This document shows, in pieces, positions 1 to 7,955 of a stretch of DNA of 64,000 bases (its first letter is position 1; each line of letters starts with the position of its first letter). The position numbers and the translations under genes were made by a program. The notes under the pieces were generated by a model, which was given only the letters and a program-made list of their open reading frames with translations, was not told where the DNA came from and ran no database searches. Location of the stretch: positions 248,001 through 312,000 of the forward strand of contig NZ_FUZE01000002.1 of NCBI RefSeq assembly GCF_900168205.1, read 5' to 3'. This DNA is from Chryseobacterium balustinum. Lineage in GTDB: Bacteria > Bacteroidota > Bacteroidia > Flavobacteriales > Weeksellaceae.

Positions 1-1
1 G

Positions 2-1252
2 CAAAATGCAATTATCAGTTATGTGTTGACACTTGCCGTTTTCATGCCTGCAAGCGGATTTTTGGCAGATCGTTTTGGAACGAGAAGAGTTTTCATCTTT
101 GCTTTGGTACTTTTTAGTTTAGGTTCTGTGTTTTGTGCGCTTTCTCAAAACCTTACTCATTTGGTGATTTCGCGGGTTATTCAGGGAGTTGGTGGAAGTT
201 TGATGACTCCTGTTGGAAAACTGGCTTTAATTAAAACTTTCAACCGGAACGAATTACTCAAAGCTATGAATTTCGCTATCGTTCCTGCTTTAATTGGCCC
301 TGTTCTCGGTCCGCTTGTCGGAGGTTACATGGTAGATTATCTTTCATGGCACTGGATTTTTCTTATTAATATTCCGATCGGGGTTTTAGGAATTGTTTTA
401 GGCTTAAAATATATGCCCAATTACAACGCACGGGAAACCGATTTTGACCTGAAAGGTTTTATGATTTTTGCAGCAGCTTCACTTCTCCTTTCGGTTTCTC
501 TGGAACTTTTCGGAGACATGCAGAATATCACGCCGGTTTTACTCGTTTTCATATTAGGATTTTTGTTCCTCTATTATTACTACCGACACGCAAAAAGAGG
601 CAACAATCCTATTTTTCCTTTAAGTTTATTTCAGGTGCGTACATTCCGTGTAGGAATTGTCGGAAATCTTGCAACGAGATTAGGAATCAGTTCCGTTCCT
701 CTTTTACTTCCATTAATGATTCAGATTGCTTACGGTCAATCAGCCGTAACTTCAGGTTGGATTATTGCGCCAATGGCACTCACCGCAATGTTTGGAAAAT
801 CTTCTGTCATTAAAATTTTAAATAAATTTGGCTACAGAAGAACCTTGATGGTCAATACATTCATTATCGGAGTATTAATTTGTTGCCTTGCCATTCCTGA
901 TATTCACAGTTCCATATTTTGGTTCGTTCCGGTGATCGCTATTTTAGGATTTTTCAATTCAATACAGTTTACATCGATGAACACCATTTCTATAGCAGAC
1001 TTACGAAACTTCCAGACGAGCAGCGGAAACTCTCTTATTTCGGTTAATCAACAGTTAGCCATCGGATTCGGAATTGCATTTGGCTTAATTGTTTTAAAAA
1101 TTTACGAAAACAGCCCCGCGTTAATCAGACACGAAACCCACAACGCATTTCGCTACACCTTCCTTACCGTAGGAATTTTAACGATTCTATCAAGCTTAGT
1201 TTTCAGAAGACTTCATACGTTCGATGGCAGAAATATGAAATCCCAAGAATAA
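2..1252 (+). CDS. MFS transporter, DHA2-type drug exporter (5' partial)
   Basis: The frame is open to the window edge, so the N-terminus is missing; the GTG at 23 is not a credible start because coding continues upstream in frame. The visible part has the MFS signature between helices 2 and 3 (GFLADRFGTRR) and about 11 hydrophobic helices. A GPVLGPLVGGYMVD stretch resembles motif C of the drug:H+ antiporters. The 14-helix DHA2 family exports drugs or other small molecules across the inner membrane using the proton gradient. The substrate cannot be read from the sequence. The stop is followed by about 100 bp before the pirin gene, so co-transcription is not evident. Confidence 0.88.
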   Translation, partial: QNAIISYVLTLAVFMPASGFLADRFGTRRVFIFALVLFSLGSVFCALSQNLTHLVISRVIQGVGGSLMTPVGKLALIKTFNRNELLKAMNFAIVPALIGPVLGPLVGGYMVDYLSWHWIFLINIPIGVLGIVLGLKYMPNYNARETDFDLKGFMIFAAASLLLSVSLELFGDMQNITPVLLVFILGFLFLYYYYRHAKRGNNPIFPLSLFQVRTFRVGIVGNLATRLGISSVPLLLPLMIQIAYGQSAVTSGWIIAPMALTAMFGKSSVIKILNKFGYRRTLMVNTFIIGVLICCLAIPDIHSSIFWFVPVIAILGFFNSIQFTSMNTISIADLRNFQTSSGNSLISVNQQLAIGFGIAFGLIVLKIYENSPALIRHETHNAFRYTFLTVGILTILSSLVFRRLHTFDGRNMKSQE

Positions 1253-1309
1253 ACTCTAAAACCCTCCCACTCTATACCCCTTAAACTTACTTATCACACA
1301 TCAATGTAA

Positions 1310-1334
1310 TTGATTACAAACTGTTCTAATTTTG
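1310..1334 (+). promoter_or_regulatory. Possible promoter of the first pirin gene
   Basis: TAATTTTG at 1327-1334 fits the Bacteroidetes -7 box (TAnnTTTG), with TTG at 1310-1312. The spacer is only 14 bp, shorter than the usual 19 or so, so the -33 assignment is weak. It supports the ATG at 1356 over the TTG at 1332, which lies inside the box. Confidence 0.35.
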
Positions 1335-1355
1335 TTTAAAATTAAAACATCTATT

Positions 1356-2231
1356 ATGACAACAAAAAAAATAGAAATAGTAATCCCTCCAAAACCTGCT
1401 CATTTTGTAGGTGACGGGTTCAGAGTACACAACTTTATTCCGGGTGCTTATCATTTAGATATGAAAAGAATGGATCCGTTTATCATGCTTGATTATAATT
1501 CTAAATTTCATTTCAACGGTTCAGAAACGCCTCGCGGAGTTGGAGTTCATCCACACAGAGGTTTTGAAACAGTAACGATCGCATATCAAGGAAAAGTAGA
1601 ACATCATGACAGCGCAGGAGGCGGTGGCATCATTGGTGAAGGAGATATACAGTGGATGACTGCTGCAAGTGGAATTTTACATAAAGAATATCACGAAAAA
1701 GAATGGTCAAAAACCGGAGGAATTTTCCAGATGGTACAGCTTTGGGTAAACCTTCCTGCAAAAGATAAAATGAGCAAGCCAAAATATCAGGCGATTAAAA
1801 ACTCAGAAATAAAAAGAGCAGATTTAGGTGAAAACGGATTTGTAGAAATTATCGCCGGAGAATATCAAAATATAAAAGGTTCTGCCACCACATTCAGTCA
1901 CGTGAATTTGATGAATGCTAAATTAAAATCCGGTGGAAAAGCAGAATTTAATTTTCCTGCAAATTTTAATACCGCAGCTTTGGTGGTTGAAGGAAACATC
2001 TTAGTGAATGGTGAAGAAAAAGTAAAAACTGACCATTTAGTTTTATTTAAAAATGAAGGCGAAAACTTTACGATTGAAGCAACAGAAGATTCTGTAATAT
2101 TAATTCTAAGTGGCGAACCTTTAAATGAACCCATTTTTCCACACGGTCCTTTTGTAATGAACAGCAGAGAAGAAATCATGCAGGCTTTTGAAGATTTCAA
2201 TACCGGAAAATTCGGGTATTTGGAAGACTAA
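1356..2231 (+). CDS. Pirin family protein (first copy)
   Basis: A bicupin protein of 291 residues from the ATG at 1356; a TTG 24 bp upstream is rejected because it overlaps the promoter-like box. The N-terminal cupin carries the pirin metal-site pattern: HPHRG, then a later His followed by Glu in ILHKEYHE. The C-terminal half holds the second cupin barrel (about residues 170-280). Bacterial pirins are iron proteins, some with quercetin 2,3-dioxygenase activity, often linked to oxidative stress. A second, divergent pirin lies at 2763. The genes up to 5874 all run the same way, suggesting a stress-response group. The true substrate is unknown. Confidence 0.88.
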   Translation: MTTKKIEIVIPPKPAHFVGDGFRVHNFIPGAYHLDMKRMDPFIMLDYNSKFHFNGSETPRGVGVHPHRGFETVTIAYQGKVEHHDSAGGGGIIGEGDIQWMTAASGILHKEYHEKEWSKTGGIFQMVQLWVNLPAKDKMSKPKYQAIKNSEIKRADLGENGFVEIIAGEYQNIKGSATTFSHVNLMNAKLKSGGKAEFNFPANFNTAALVVEGNILVNGEEKVKTDHLVLFKNEGENFTIEATEDSVILILSGEPLNEPIFPHGPFVMNSREEIMQAFEDFNTGKFGYLED

Positions 2232-2260
2232 TTAAATAAAATCATATTCATAAAAATTAG

Positions 2261-2337
2261 AATAGTGTTTGTCATTCCGCAGGAATCTAACCTTATTTTT
2301 TGAAAGTCGAGATCCTTTCAGGATGACAAACATTATT
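2261..2337. repeat. Imperfect inverted repeat between pirin and GNAT genes
   Basis: Arms 2261-2288 and 2310-2337 pair over about 28 bp with a few mismatches (GTTTGTCAT ... ATGACAAAC) around a 21-bp loop. It could be a terminator or attenuator, but it lacks a clean T-run. It looks like a dispersed extragenic palindrome of the kind common in flavobacterial genomes. Confidence 0.6.
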
Positions 2338-2368
2338 CTCTTTTATAAAACTTAAAAATATAAACATC

Positions 2369-2686
2369 ATGAAACCAGAATTTGAAAACATTCCATTAGT
2401 AAAAAACGAAGATAAAAAGAGATTTGAAATCGAAGTAAACGGTCATTTCGCATTTATCGATTATAAAGAAACAAGCCAGCGAATCGCTTTAATCCATACA
2501 GAAGCTGAGCCTGAATTAGCTGGAACCGGAGCTGCCGCTGCAGTGGTTGAAAAAACGTTGATCTATATTGAAGAAAGTGGCAAAAAACTGCTTCCGTTTT
2601 GTCCGTATGTTTTTGCATACATCAAAAAAAATCCAGATTGGAAACGTATTGTAGACGAAAAATTTGAAGGCTACGATAAACTTTAA
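2369..2686 (+). CDS. Small GNAT N-acetyltransferase (YjdJ-like), copy 1
   Basis: A 105-residue protein with the compact single-domain GNAT fold of the YjdJ / Acetyltransf_CG family. A central ELAGTGAAAAVVEKTLIYIEE segment corresponds to the acetyl-CoA pyrophosphate loop and helix. It is followed by the family's C-terminal LLPFCPYVFAYIKKNPDW block. Members of this family lack an established substrate. A paralogue ends the cluster at 5593-5874. The gene sits between two pirins on the same strand, which suggests a shared stress role; that link is inference. Confidence 0.85.
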   Translation: MKPEFENIPLVKNEDKKRFEIEVNGHFAFIDYKETSQRIALIHTEAEPELAGTGAAAAVVEKTLIYIEESGKKLLPFCPYVFAYIKKNPDWKRIVDEKFEGYDKL

Positions 2687-2762
2687 TTTTTATTAAAGTA
2701 GCCTTAAATAGAATAAATTTTAATTAAATTAGCTATCCACAAAAACTAAAATCACAATATTC

Positions 2763-3662
2763 ATGTCAAATATCGGACTTATATTAGAAGAAAAATCCGC
2801 AGATATCGGAAATTTTTTAGTGGGAAGATTGTTGCCTTTCCGTGAAAAAAGAGCGGTCGGTCCTTTCGTTTTTATCGACCATATGGGACCTGCAGAATTA
2901 AAAGATTATCAGAATCTTGATGTTCCGCCACATCCTCACATTGGTCTTTCTACTTTAACTTACCTTTTGGAAGGTTCTATTTTTCACAGAGACAGCATTG
3001 GAAGCGCTCTTGAAATAAAACCGGGCGCTGTAAACTGGATGACTGCCGGAAAAGGCGTGGTACACTCAGAAAGAACTCCTGAATATTTAAGAAATACAGA
3101 TAAAAAACTTCACGGATTTCAAATTTGGGTAGGTCTTCCAAAACATTTGGAACAAAGCGAACCTACTTTTCATCATATTGAAGCCAACGAACTTCCGGTT
3201 TGGGAAGATGGGGACATTCAGTATAAATTAATTGCTGGTGAAGCTTTCGATAAAAGATCTCCAGTTCCAGTTCACAGTAAATTATTTTTTATCGAAATTA
3301 AAACTAAAACTGCACAAAAGATCAGTATCGGAAAAGATCTTTATGGTGAAGCGGCAATGTATGTTTTAGATGGGACAGTAAACATTGAAGATAATTCTTA
3401 CGGTTCAAAACAATTGCTGATTGCCAAAAACACGCAACTTTGCCAGTTTGAAATGAGTGAAAACGGAACTGTTTATCTTTTCGGAGGTGAACCTTTTGAT
3501 GAAGAACGTTTCATTTTTTGGAATTTTGTAAATTCAGACAAAGAAGTAATTGATGAAGCAAAAGTAAACTGGAATGACCAGAATCATGACGCTTTTCCTT
3601 TGGTTCCCGGAGACGAACAGGAATATGTTCCGCTTCCTAAAGCCATTTTAAACAGAAAATAA
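2763..3662 (+). CDS. Pirin family protein (second copy, YhhW-like)
   Basis: A 299-residue bicupin protein. The N-terminal cupin contains PHPHIGLSTLTYLLEG and, later, GKGVVHSE, giving the classic pirin ligand set of three His and one Glu. The C-terminal cupin covers about residues 170-270. It is clearly divergent from the pirin at 1356, so this is an old duplication or two separate acquisitions rather than a recent copy. YhhW-type pirins can act as quercetinases in vitro, while the cellular role is uncertain. The beta-lactamase gene follows after 34 bp, so the two may share a transcript. Confidence 0.9.
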   Translation: MSNIGLILEEKSADIGNFLVGRLLPFREKRAVGPFVFIDHMGPAELKDYQNLDVPPHPHIGLSTLTYLLEGSIFHRDSIGSALEIKPGAVNWMTAGKGVVHSERTPEYLRNTDKKLHGFQIWVGLPKHLEQSEPTFHHIEANELPVWEDGDIQYKLIAGEAFDKRSPVPVHSKLFFIEIKTKTAQKISIGKDLYGEAAMYVLDGTVNIEDNSYGSKQLLIAKNTQLCQFEMSENGTVYLFGGEPFDEERFIFWNFVNSDKEVIDEAKVNWNDQNHDAFPLVPGDEQEYVPLPKAILNRK

Positions 3663-3696
3663 TTTGATTTTTAATCAATATCCCTATTTTTTATAA

Positions 3697-4569
3697 ATGA
3701 AAAACCTGACACTTTTATTTTTACTATGCCTATCTTTTTTGGGAACTGCGCAAACCGTAACAGAGCCTAAAAATAATCCGGCAGAATGGTCTAAAAACTA
3801 CGAACCTTTCAAAATTGTAGGCAATCTGTATTATGTAGGAACTTACGATCTTGCATCTTATTTGATTGTGACCGATAAAGGCAATATTTTGATCAATACA
3901 GGTTTGGCGGATTCTTATTCTACCATTAAAAAAAATATCGAAAAGCTGGGTTTCAATTATAAAGACATTAAAATTCTTACTTTAACGCAGGCTCATTATG
4001 ATCACATGGGAGCAATGGCTCAAATAAAAAAAGAAACCGGTGCAAAACTTTATGTTGACGAAAAAGATGCTGCAGAACTTAAAAGTGGTGGAAAATCTGA
4101 CTACGAAATGGGAAAATACGGCGTTACTTTCGAACCTGTGCAACCTGATTTTCTTTTGAAAAACAATGCTAAAATAAAATTGGGAAATACGGTATTAACC
4201 TTGCTTCATCATCCCGGTCACACAAAAGGATCATGCAGCTTTCTGTTTGAAACTAAAGAAGGAAATAAAAACTATAGAGTTCTGATCGCCAATTTACCTT
4301 CGATTATTATTGACCATAAATTCTCGGATGTAAAAAAATATCCTACCATTCAAAAAGATTATGGATACACTTTTGAAGCGATGAAAAAAATAAATTTCGA
4401 TGTTTGGGTAGCTTCACACGCAAGTCAGTTTGATCTTCATAAAAAGCGAAAAGAAGGAGATCCTTACAACCCAAAGTTGTTTATGGATAAAGAAAATTAT
4501 TTTAAAAGACTTAAAAGTTTGGAGGAAGATTATCTGGAAAAAGTAAAAGAAGATTCAGCGAAAAAATAA
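3697..4569 (+). CDS. GOB-like subclass B3 metallo-beta-lactamase
   Basis: A 290-residue secreted enzyme with a signal peptide (about residues 1-19, ending GTAQ). It hydrolyses beta-lactams, including carbapenems in the related GOB enzymes, in the periplasm. The first zinc-site motif reads Q98-A-H100-Y-D102-H103, so Gln replaces the usual first His. This substitution (Gln116 in standard numbering) is the hallmark of GOB from Elizabethkingia. HHPGH (171-175) and H241 supply the remaining ligands. Long stretches recall GOB-1 (GNLYYVGTYDLASYLIVTDK; ASHASQFDLH). It is not IND-type, which is subclass B1. It sits inside a pirin/OsmC cluster with no mobile-element signs, so it is probably intrinsic to the species. 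Confidence 0.93.
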   Translation: MKNLTLLFLLCLSFLGTAQTVTEPKNNPAEWSKNYEPFKIVGNLYYVGTYDLASYLIVTDKGNILINTGLADSYSTIKKNIEKLGFNYKDIKILTLTQAHYDHMGAMAQIKKETGAKLYVDEKDAAELKSGGKSDYEMGKYGVTFEPVQPDFLLKNNAKIKLGNTVLTLLHHPGHTKGSCSFLFETKEGNKNYRVLIANLPSIIIDHKFSDVKKYPTIQKDYGYTFEAMKKINFDVWVASHASQFDLHKKRKEGDPYNPKLFMDKENYFKRLKSLEEDYLEKVKEDSAKK

Positions 4570-4611
4570 ATAATTCAGGATTTTCTTTTTAAAATTTAAA
4601 AATAAATAAAC

Positions 4612-5142
4612 ATGAAAATATTAGCATTTGCAGGAAGCACTTCTTCCACATCCATCAACAGAGAGCTGGTAAAATTTGTTCTTAAAAACTTTCAGGAAGA
4701 CGAGATTAATTTGATTGATCTTAATGATTTTTCGATGCCTGTATTTTCTGTTGATCTTGAAAAGAAAGGTTTTCCGGATGAAGCGCATAACTTTTTAAAG
4801 CAAATTGAAGAATGCGATGTCATTATCTGTTCTTTAGCAGAGCACAACCGTTCGTATTCGGCAGCTTTCAAAAATGTATTCGACTGGTCTTCGAGAATCA
4901 ATGTAAAAGTTTTCCAAAATAAACCGATGCTTTTGATGAGTACTTCACCGGGAGGTTATGGTGGCGGAAATGTAATGAATACTGCAAAAACGTTTTTCCC
5001 ACAATTTGCGGCAGATGTAAAGGAAACTTTTTCATTACCTAAATTTTACGAAAATTTCGATTTGGAAAGCGGTGTTATCAATCCTGAAATGCTGAACGAT
5101 TTAAATAATAAAATTGAGAGTTTTAAAAATCAGATTGCTTAA
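4612..5142 (+). CDS. NAD(P)H-dependent FMN reductase family protein
   Basis: A 176-residue flavodoxin-like protein. The N-terminal FAGSTSSTSINRELV binds FMN phosphate and the central SPGGYGGGNVM loop contacts the flavin ring, as in NADPH-dependent FMN reductases (PF03358). It would transfer electrons from NAD(P)H to FMN, quinones or azo compounds in the cytosol. It starts 43 bp after the beta-lactamase and precedes the OsmC gene. Placement beside pirins, which handle quinone-like flavonoids, fits a redox-detoxification group. The physiological substrate is unknown. Confidence 0.87.
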   Translation: MKILAFAGSTSSTSINRELVKFVLKNFQEDEINLIDLNDFSMPVFSVDLEKKGFPDEAHNFLKQIEECDVIICSLAEHNRSYSAAFKNVFDWSSRINVKVFQNKPMLLMSTSPGGYGGGNVMNTAKTFFPQFAADVKETFSLPKFYENFDLESGVINPEMLNDLNNKIESFKNQIA

Positions 5143-5191
5143 ACCGATTTTCAATAACTAACAATTATCAACTAAAAACAATCAACAAATA

Positions 5192-5596
5192 ATGGCTGTA
5201 ACTGTAAAAGCAAGTTTAGGCAAAACAAAATATTACACGGAAGTTGTAGCAGGTGAAAATCATCTGATTACTGACGAACCTATAGACAAAGGCGGACAAA
5301 ACAAAGGATTTAATCCTTTTGAAATCCTCGCTACTTCTTTGGCAAGCTGTACTGCCGCCACACTTAGAATGTACATCGACAGAAAAGAGTGGAACGTTGA
5401 AAAAATTGATGTAGAAGTTGAGCTGGAAAATTTTCCTTTAACAAAATTGGCAGTTTTTAAAAGAAACATTAGTTTTGAAGGAGAAGATTTGAGCGAAGAT
5501 CAGCTGAAAAGACTTCACACGATTGCAGATGCTTGTCCGGTACACAAAATATTAAATAACGAAATAGAAATTCAAACTAAATTTTCATCAATATGA
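5192..5596 (+). CDS. OsmC family peroxiredoxin-like protein
   Basis: A 134-residue OsmC/Ohr-fold protein. Both redox cysteines are present: one in the LATSLASCTAATLRM helix and the second in DACPVHKIL near the C-terminus. Proteins of this family reduce organic hydroperoxides through these two thiols in the cytosol. The stop codon overlaps the start of the next gene by 4 bp (ATGA), showing translational coupling with the small GNAT protein. The branch looks like the YhfA/OsmC-related group rather than Ohr, so the substrate is open. Confidence 0.9.
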   Translation: MAVTVKASLGKTKYYTEVVAGENHLITDEPIDKGGQNKGFNPFEILATSLASCTAATLRMYIDRKEWNVEKIDVEVELENFPLTKLAVFKRNISFEGEDLSEDQLKRLHTIADACPVHKILNNEIEIQTKFSSI

Positions 5597-5874
5597 TAGA
5601 AGTAAAACAAAACAACGACGAAAAACACGGAAGCTTTGAAGCTTTGATTGACGGAAAAAGAGCAGGATTAATGACCTATACTTGGGCAGGTGAAGACCGA
5701 TTCATCATCGATCATACCGAAGTTGAGGAAGCTTACAACGGAAAAGGTGTAGGAAAAGAAATGCTGATAAAAGCGGTAGAATTTGCAAGAGAAAATGGTA
5801 AAAAGATTATTCCTCTTTGTCCGTTTGCAAAAGCGACTTTCCAGAAAAATGAAGATTTACGAGACGTTTTGTAA
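5593..5874 (+). CDS. Small GNAT N-acetyltransferase (YjdJ-like), copy 2
   Basis: A 93-residue single-domain GNAT. EEAYNGKGVGKEMLIKAVEFA is the acetyl-CoA-binding segment, with a clear Gly-Lys-Gly-Val-Gly loop, and the end reads IIPLCPFAKATFQKNED. It is paralogous to the 105-residue protein at 2369 but keeps a better cofactor loop. The start overlaps the OsmC stop (ATGA), so the two are made from one message. It is the last gene of the stress cluster; a palindrome and a terminator-like hairpin follow. Confidence 0.88.
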   Translation: MIEVKQNNDEKHGSFEALIDGKRAGLMTYTWAGEDRFIIDHTEVEEAYNGKGVGKEMLIKAVEFARENGKKIIPLCPFAKATFQKNEDLRDVL

Positions 5875-5898
5875 GCAAAAATGGGAATGAAATAAATC

Positions 5899-5962
5899 GC
5901 CACAAATGCACGAATTTAATCGTTACTATTTTTCATTAAACAAAAATTCGTGCATTCGTGGC
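5899..5962. repeat. Extragenic inverted repeat
   Basis: Arms GCCACAAATGCACGAATTT (5899-5917) and its near-perfect complement ending at 5962 have one mismatch. The 25-bp loop has no coding content. It is probably a dispersed palindrome; its T-run on one side would also allow termination. Confidence 0.6.
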
Positions 5963-5983
5963 AAAAAAAATTACAAGTTATCC

Positions 5984-6045
5984 ATCCGTGAAGAAAGAAT
6001 TTTAATTGATTTTAAAGTTTTTTCTTCACGGATCTTTTTATTTTA
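5984..6045 (+). terminator. Hairpin terminator after the stress cluster
   Basis: ATCCGTGAAG (from 5984) pairs with CTTCACGGAT (ending 6033), with A-rich/T-rich inner pairing, and is followed by CTTTTTATTTT. It fits a rho-independent terminator for the upstream plus-strand genes. Confidence 0.5.
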
Positions 6046-6130
6046 AATCAAATCTTAGCTAGTGTAAATTACAATTTATCCAAAACTTTCATCATTAAAC
6101 ATCCAACATCCGCTACATTCGAAAAAAAAC

Positions 6131-6138
6131 TATATTTG
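6131..6138 (+). promoter_or_regulatory. -7 box of the sodium:solute symporter gene
   Basis: TATATTTG matches the Bacteroidetes -7 consensus TAnnTTTG and lies 21 bp before the ATG. No good -33 TTTG is visible at the normal distance. Confidence 0.45.
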
Positions 6139-6158
6139 CTGAAATTTAAATTGTAAAC

Positions 6159-7733
6159 ATGAATTCCGGAACTATACTTTTGCTATTTGTTTTTGTTTAT
6201 TTCATTGGTCTTTTGGTGATCTCTTATTTTACGAGCCGAAATTCTGATAACCAGTCTTTTTTCATCGGAAACAAAAAAAGCAAATGGTGGCTCGTTGCTT
6301 TCGGGATGATCGGAACCAGCTTAAGTGGAGTTACCTTTATTTCCGTTCCGGGAACGGTTGGTAAAATGACCGGAAGCGAATATATTTTCGGCGGTTTTGA
6401 ATATTACATGATGGTAATCGGGTTTTTCATCGGATATTTTATTGTGGCAGCAGTACTTCTTCCACTCTATTATAAGATGAATCTAACTTCAATTTACACG
6501 TACTTAGGCAGAAGATTCAATGTTGAAGCCCATAAAATCGGTTCTGTATTTTTTATCGTTTCAAGAGCAATCGGAGCAACCGCAAGATTATATTTGGTAG
6601 TCAATGTTTTACAGATCTTTTTATTGGAAGGTTTAGGCGTTCCGTTTTGGGTAACCGCTTTGGTGCTTTTATTAATGGTTCTTTTATATACTTTTGAGGG
6701 TGGTGTAAAAACGATTGTTATTACCGATACATTGCAGACTTCATTTATGATCATCAGTTTAATTGCATGTATTGTTTATATTTTATCTAATTTAAATTTA
6801 TCTTTTGGCGAAGCTTACACAATCTTAGAACAGAAAAATTATACTCATTTCATCAATTTTGATCCGAATTCCAAGACATTTTTCCTCAAAACTATTTTAG
6901 GTGGAATTTTCATTACCATCGCCATGACAGGATTGGATCAGGAAATGATGCAGAAAAATATTTCGGTTGACAATCTTCAGAATTCAAAGAAAAACATGTT
7001 GACTTTTGCAGGAACATTGCTTTTTGTAAATCTTGCATTCTTATTTTTAGGTGGACTACTTTATCTTTTTGCTTTACAAAATGGCGCAGAATATTTTCAA
7101 ATAACGAATATAGTAGACGGAAAAGAAGTCGTTTCTAATATTTTTGGGTTCAAAGATTCTGCAGGAAATATCAAGAACGTAATGGGCGACGATTTATTCC
7201 CATCTTTATCTCTTCAAGGGCATTTTCCAATGATCATTTCGGTCATCTTTATTATCGGATTAATTTCCGCTTTATTCCCTTCTGCGGATGGAGCTTTAAC
7301 GGCCGTGACAAGTTCATATTGTGTTGACCTTTTAAACCTTAATGAAGACAAAAGCAAAACCGAAAAAGAGAAAAAACGCCTGAGAATGAAAGTTCATTTA
7401 ATCTTTACCGTTGTTTTCTTTATTTTAATTATGGTTTTCAAAGCTATGAATGATAAGTCAATTGTTTATTTGATCATGGAAATCGCTGGTTACACTTACG
7501 GACCTCTTTTAGGGCTTTTTGCCTTCGGAATTTTCACCAAATTTAAAATTTCTAAAAAATATTCTATCTTAACTGTTACCCTTTTGGCGCCGGTTTTAAC
7601 TTACATTATCAATATGTTGGTAACCAATTATACTGATTACAGAATTGGGGTAGAACTAATTATTTTAAATGGGTTACTGACATTTATCGGATTGTGGTTG
7701 GTGAAGAATAAGAATTATTTGAAAGTGGTTTAG
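6159..7733 (+). CDS. Sodium:solute symporter (SSS family)
   Basis: A 524-residue inner-membrane protein with about 13 hydrophobic helices. It has SSS-family landmarks: an early GTSLSGVTFISVPG in helix 2, SRAIGATARLYLV, and the conserved ALFPSADGALTAVTSSYCVDL segment around residues 375-395. Members use the sodium gradient to import sugars, amino acids, sialic acids or inositols; the substrate cannot be assigned. It appears to be a single-gene unit with its own -7 box and no linked catabolic genes. Confidence 0.92.
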   Translation: MNSGTILLLFVFVYFIGLLVISYFTSRNSDNQSFFIGNKKSKWWLVAFGMIGTSLSGVTFISVPGTVGKMTGSEYIFGGFEYYMMVIGFFIGYFIVAAVLLPLYYKMNLTSIYTYLGRRFNVEAHKIGSVFFIVSRAIGATARLYLVVNVLQIFLLEGLGVPFWVTALVLLLMVLLYTFEGGVKTIVITDTLQTSFMIISLIACIVYILSNLNLSFGEAYTILEQKNYTHFINFDPNSKTFFLKTILGGIFITIAMTGLDQEMMQKNISVDNLQNSKKNMLTFAGTLLFVNLAFLFLGGLLYLFALQNGAEYFQITNIVDGKEVVSNIFGFKDSAGNIKNVMGDDLFPSLSLQGHFPMIISVIFIIGLISALFPSADGALTAVTSSYCVDLLNLNEDKSKTEKEKKRLRMKVHLIFTVVFFILIMVFKAMNDKSIVYLIMEIAGYTYGPLLGLFAFGIFTKFKISKKYSILTVTLLAPVLTYIINMLVTNYTDYRIGVELIILNGLLTFIGLWLVKNKNYLKVV

Positions 7734-7742
7734 AATAATTTG

Positions 7743-7812
7743 GGCAGCTTTTCCCGCCTTCCGCTCCCGCTTTTTTGTTTCACAAAAAGAGCTCCGCTCA
7801 AGTCGGGCTGCG
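7743..7812. repeat. Dispersed extragenic element, copy 1
   Basis: An AGCTTTTCCCGCCTTCCGCT block is followed by CGCTTTTTTGTTTC and then GAGCTCCGCTCAAGTCGGGCT. The same ordered blocks recur on the opposite strand at 44432-44538. This is a non-coding repeat family with imperfect internal dyad symmetry. Confidence 0.55.
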
Positions 7813-7872
7813 AAATTTGTCATAATAAAAACTTTGTGGAGGGGTTTAAACTCACTCAAAGTAAAACATAAT

Positions 7873-7900
7873 AAATCCGGATTCAACGTCCGGATTTTTG
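7873..7900 (+). terminator. Rho-independent terminator of the symporter gene
   Basis: AAATCCGGA and TCCGGATTT (arms 7873-7881 and 7889-7897) enclose a 7-nt loop and are followed by TTTTG. Confidence 0.65.
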
Positions 7901-7926
7901 CATTTCCATAAGCCGACAAAAAATTG

Positions 7927-7934
7927 TAAATTTG
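7927..7934 (+). promoter_or_regulatory. -7 box of the transketolase genes
   Basis: TAAATTTG fits TAnnTTTG and lies 22 bp before the ATG at 7956. No convincing -33 element is visible at the usual spacing. Confidence 0.45.
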
Positions 7935-7955
7935 CATGCAAATAAATCCTAATAT

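Noticed and set aside
3697..4569. IND-type (subclass B1) beta-lactamase, typical of Chryseobacterium
   Set aside because: The zinc motif QAHYDH, overall sequence and lack of the B1 zinc-binding Cys all point to subclass B3, GOB-like.
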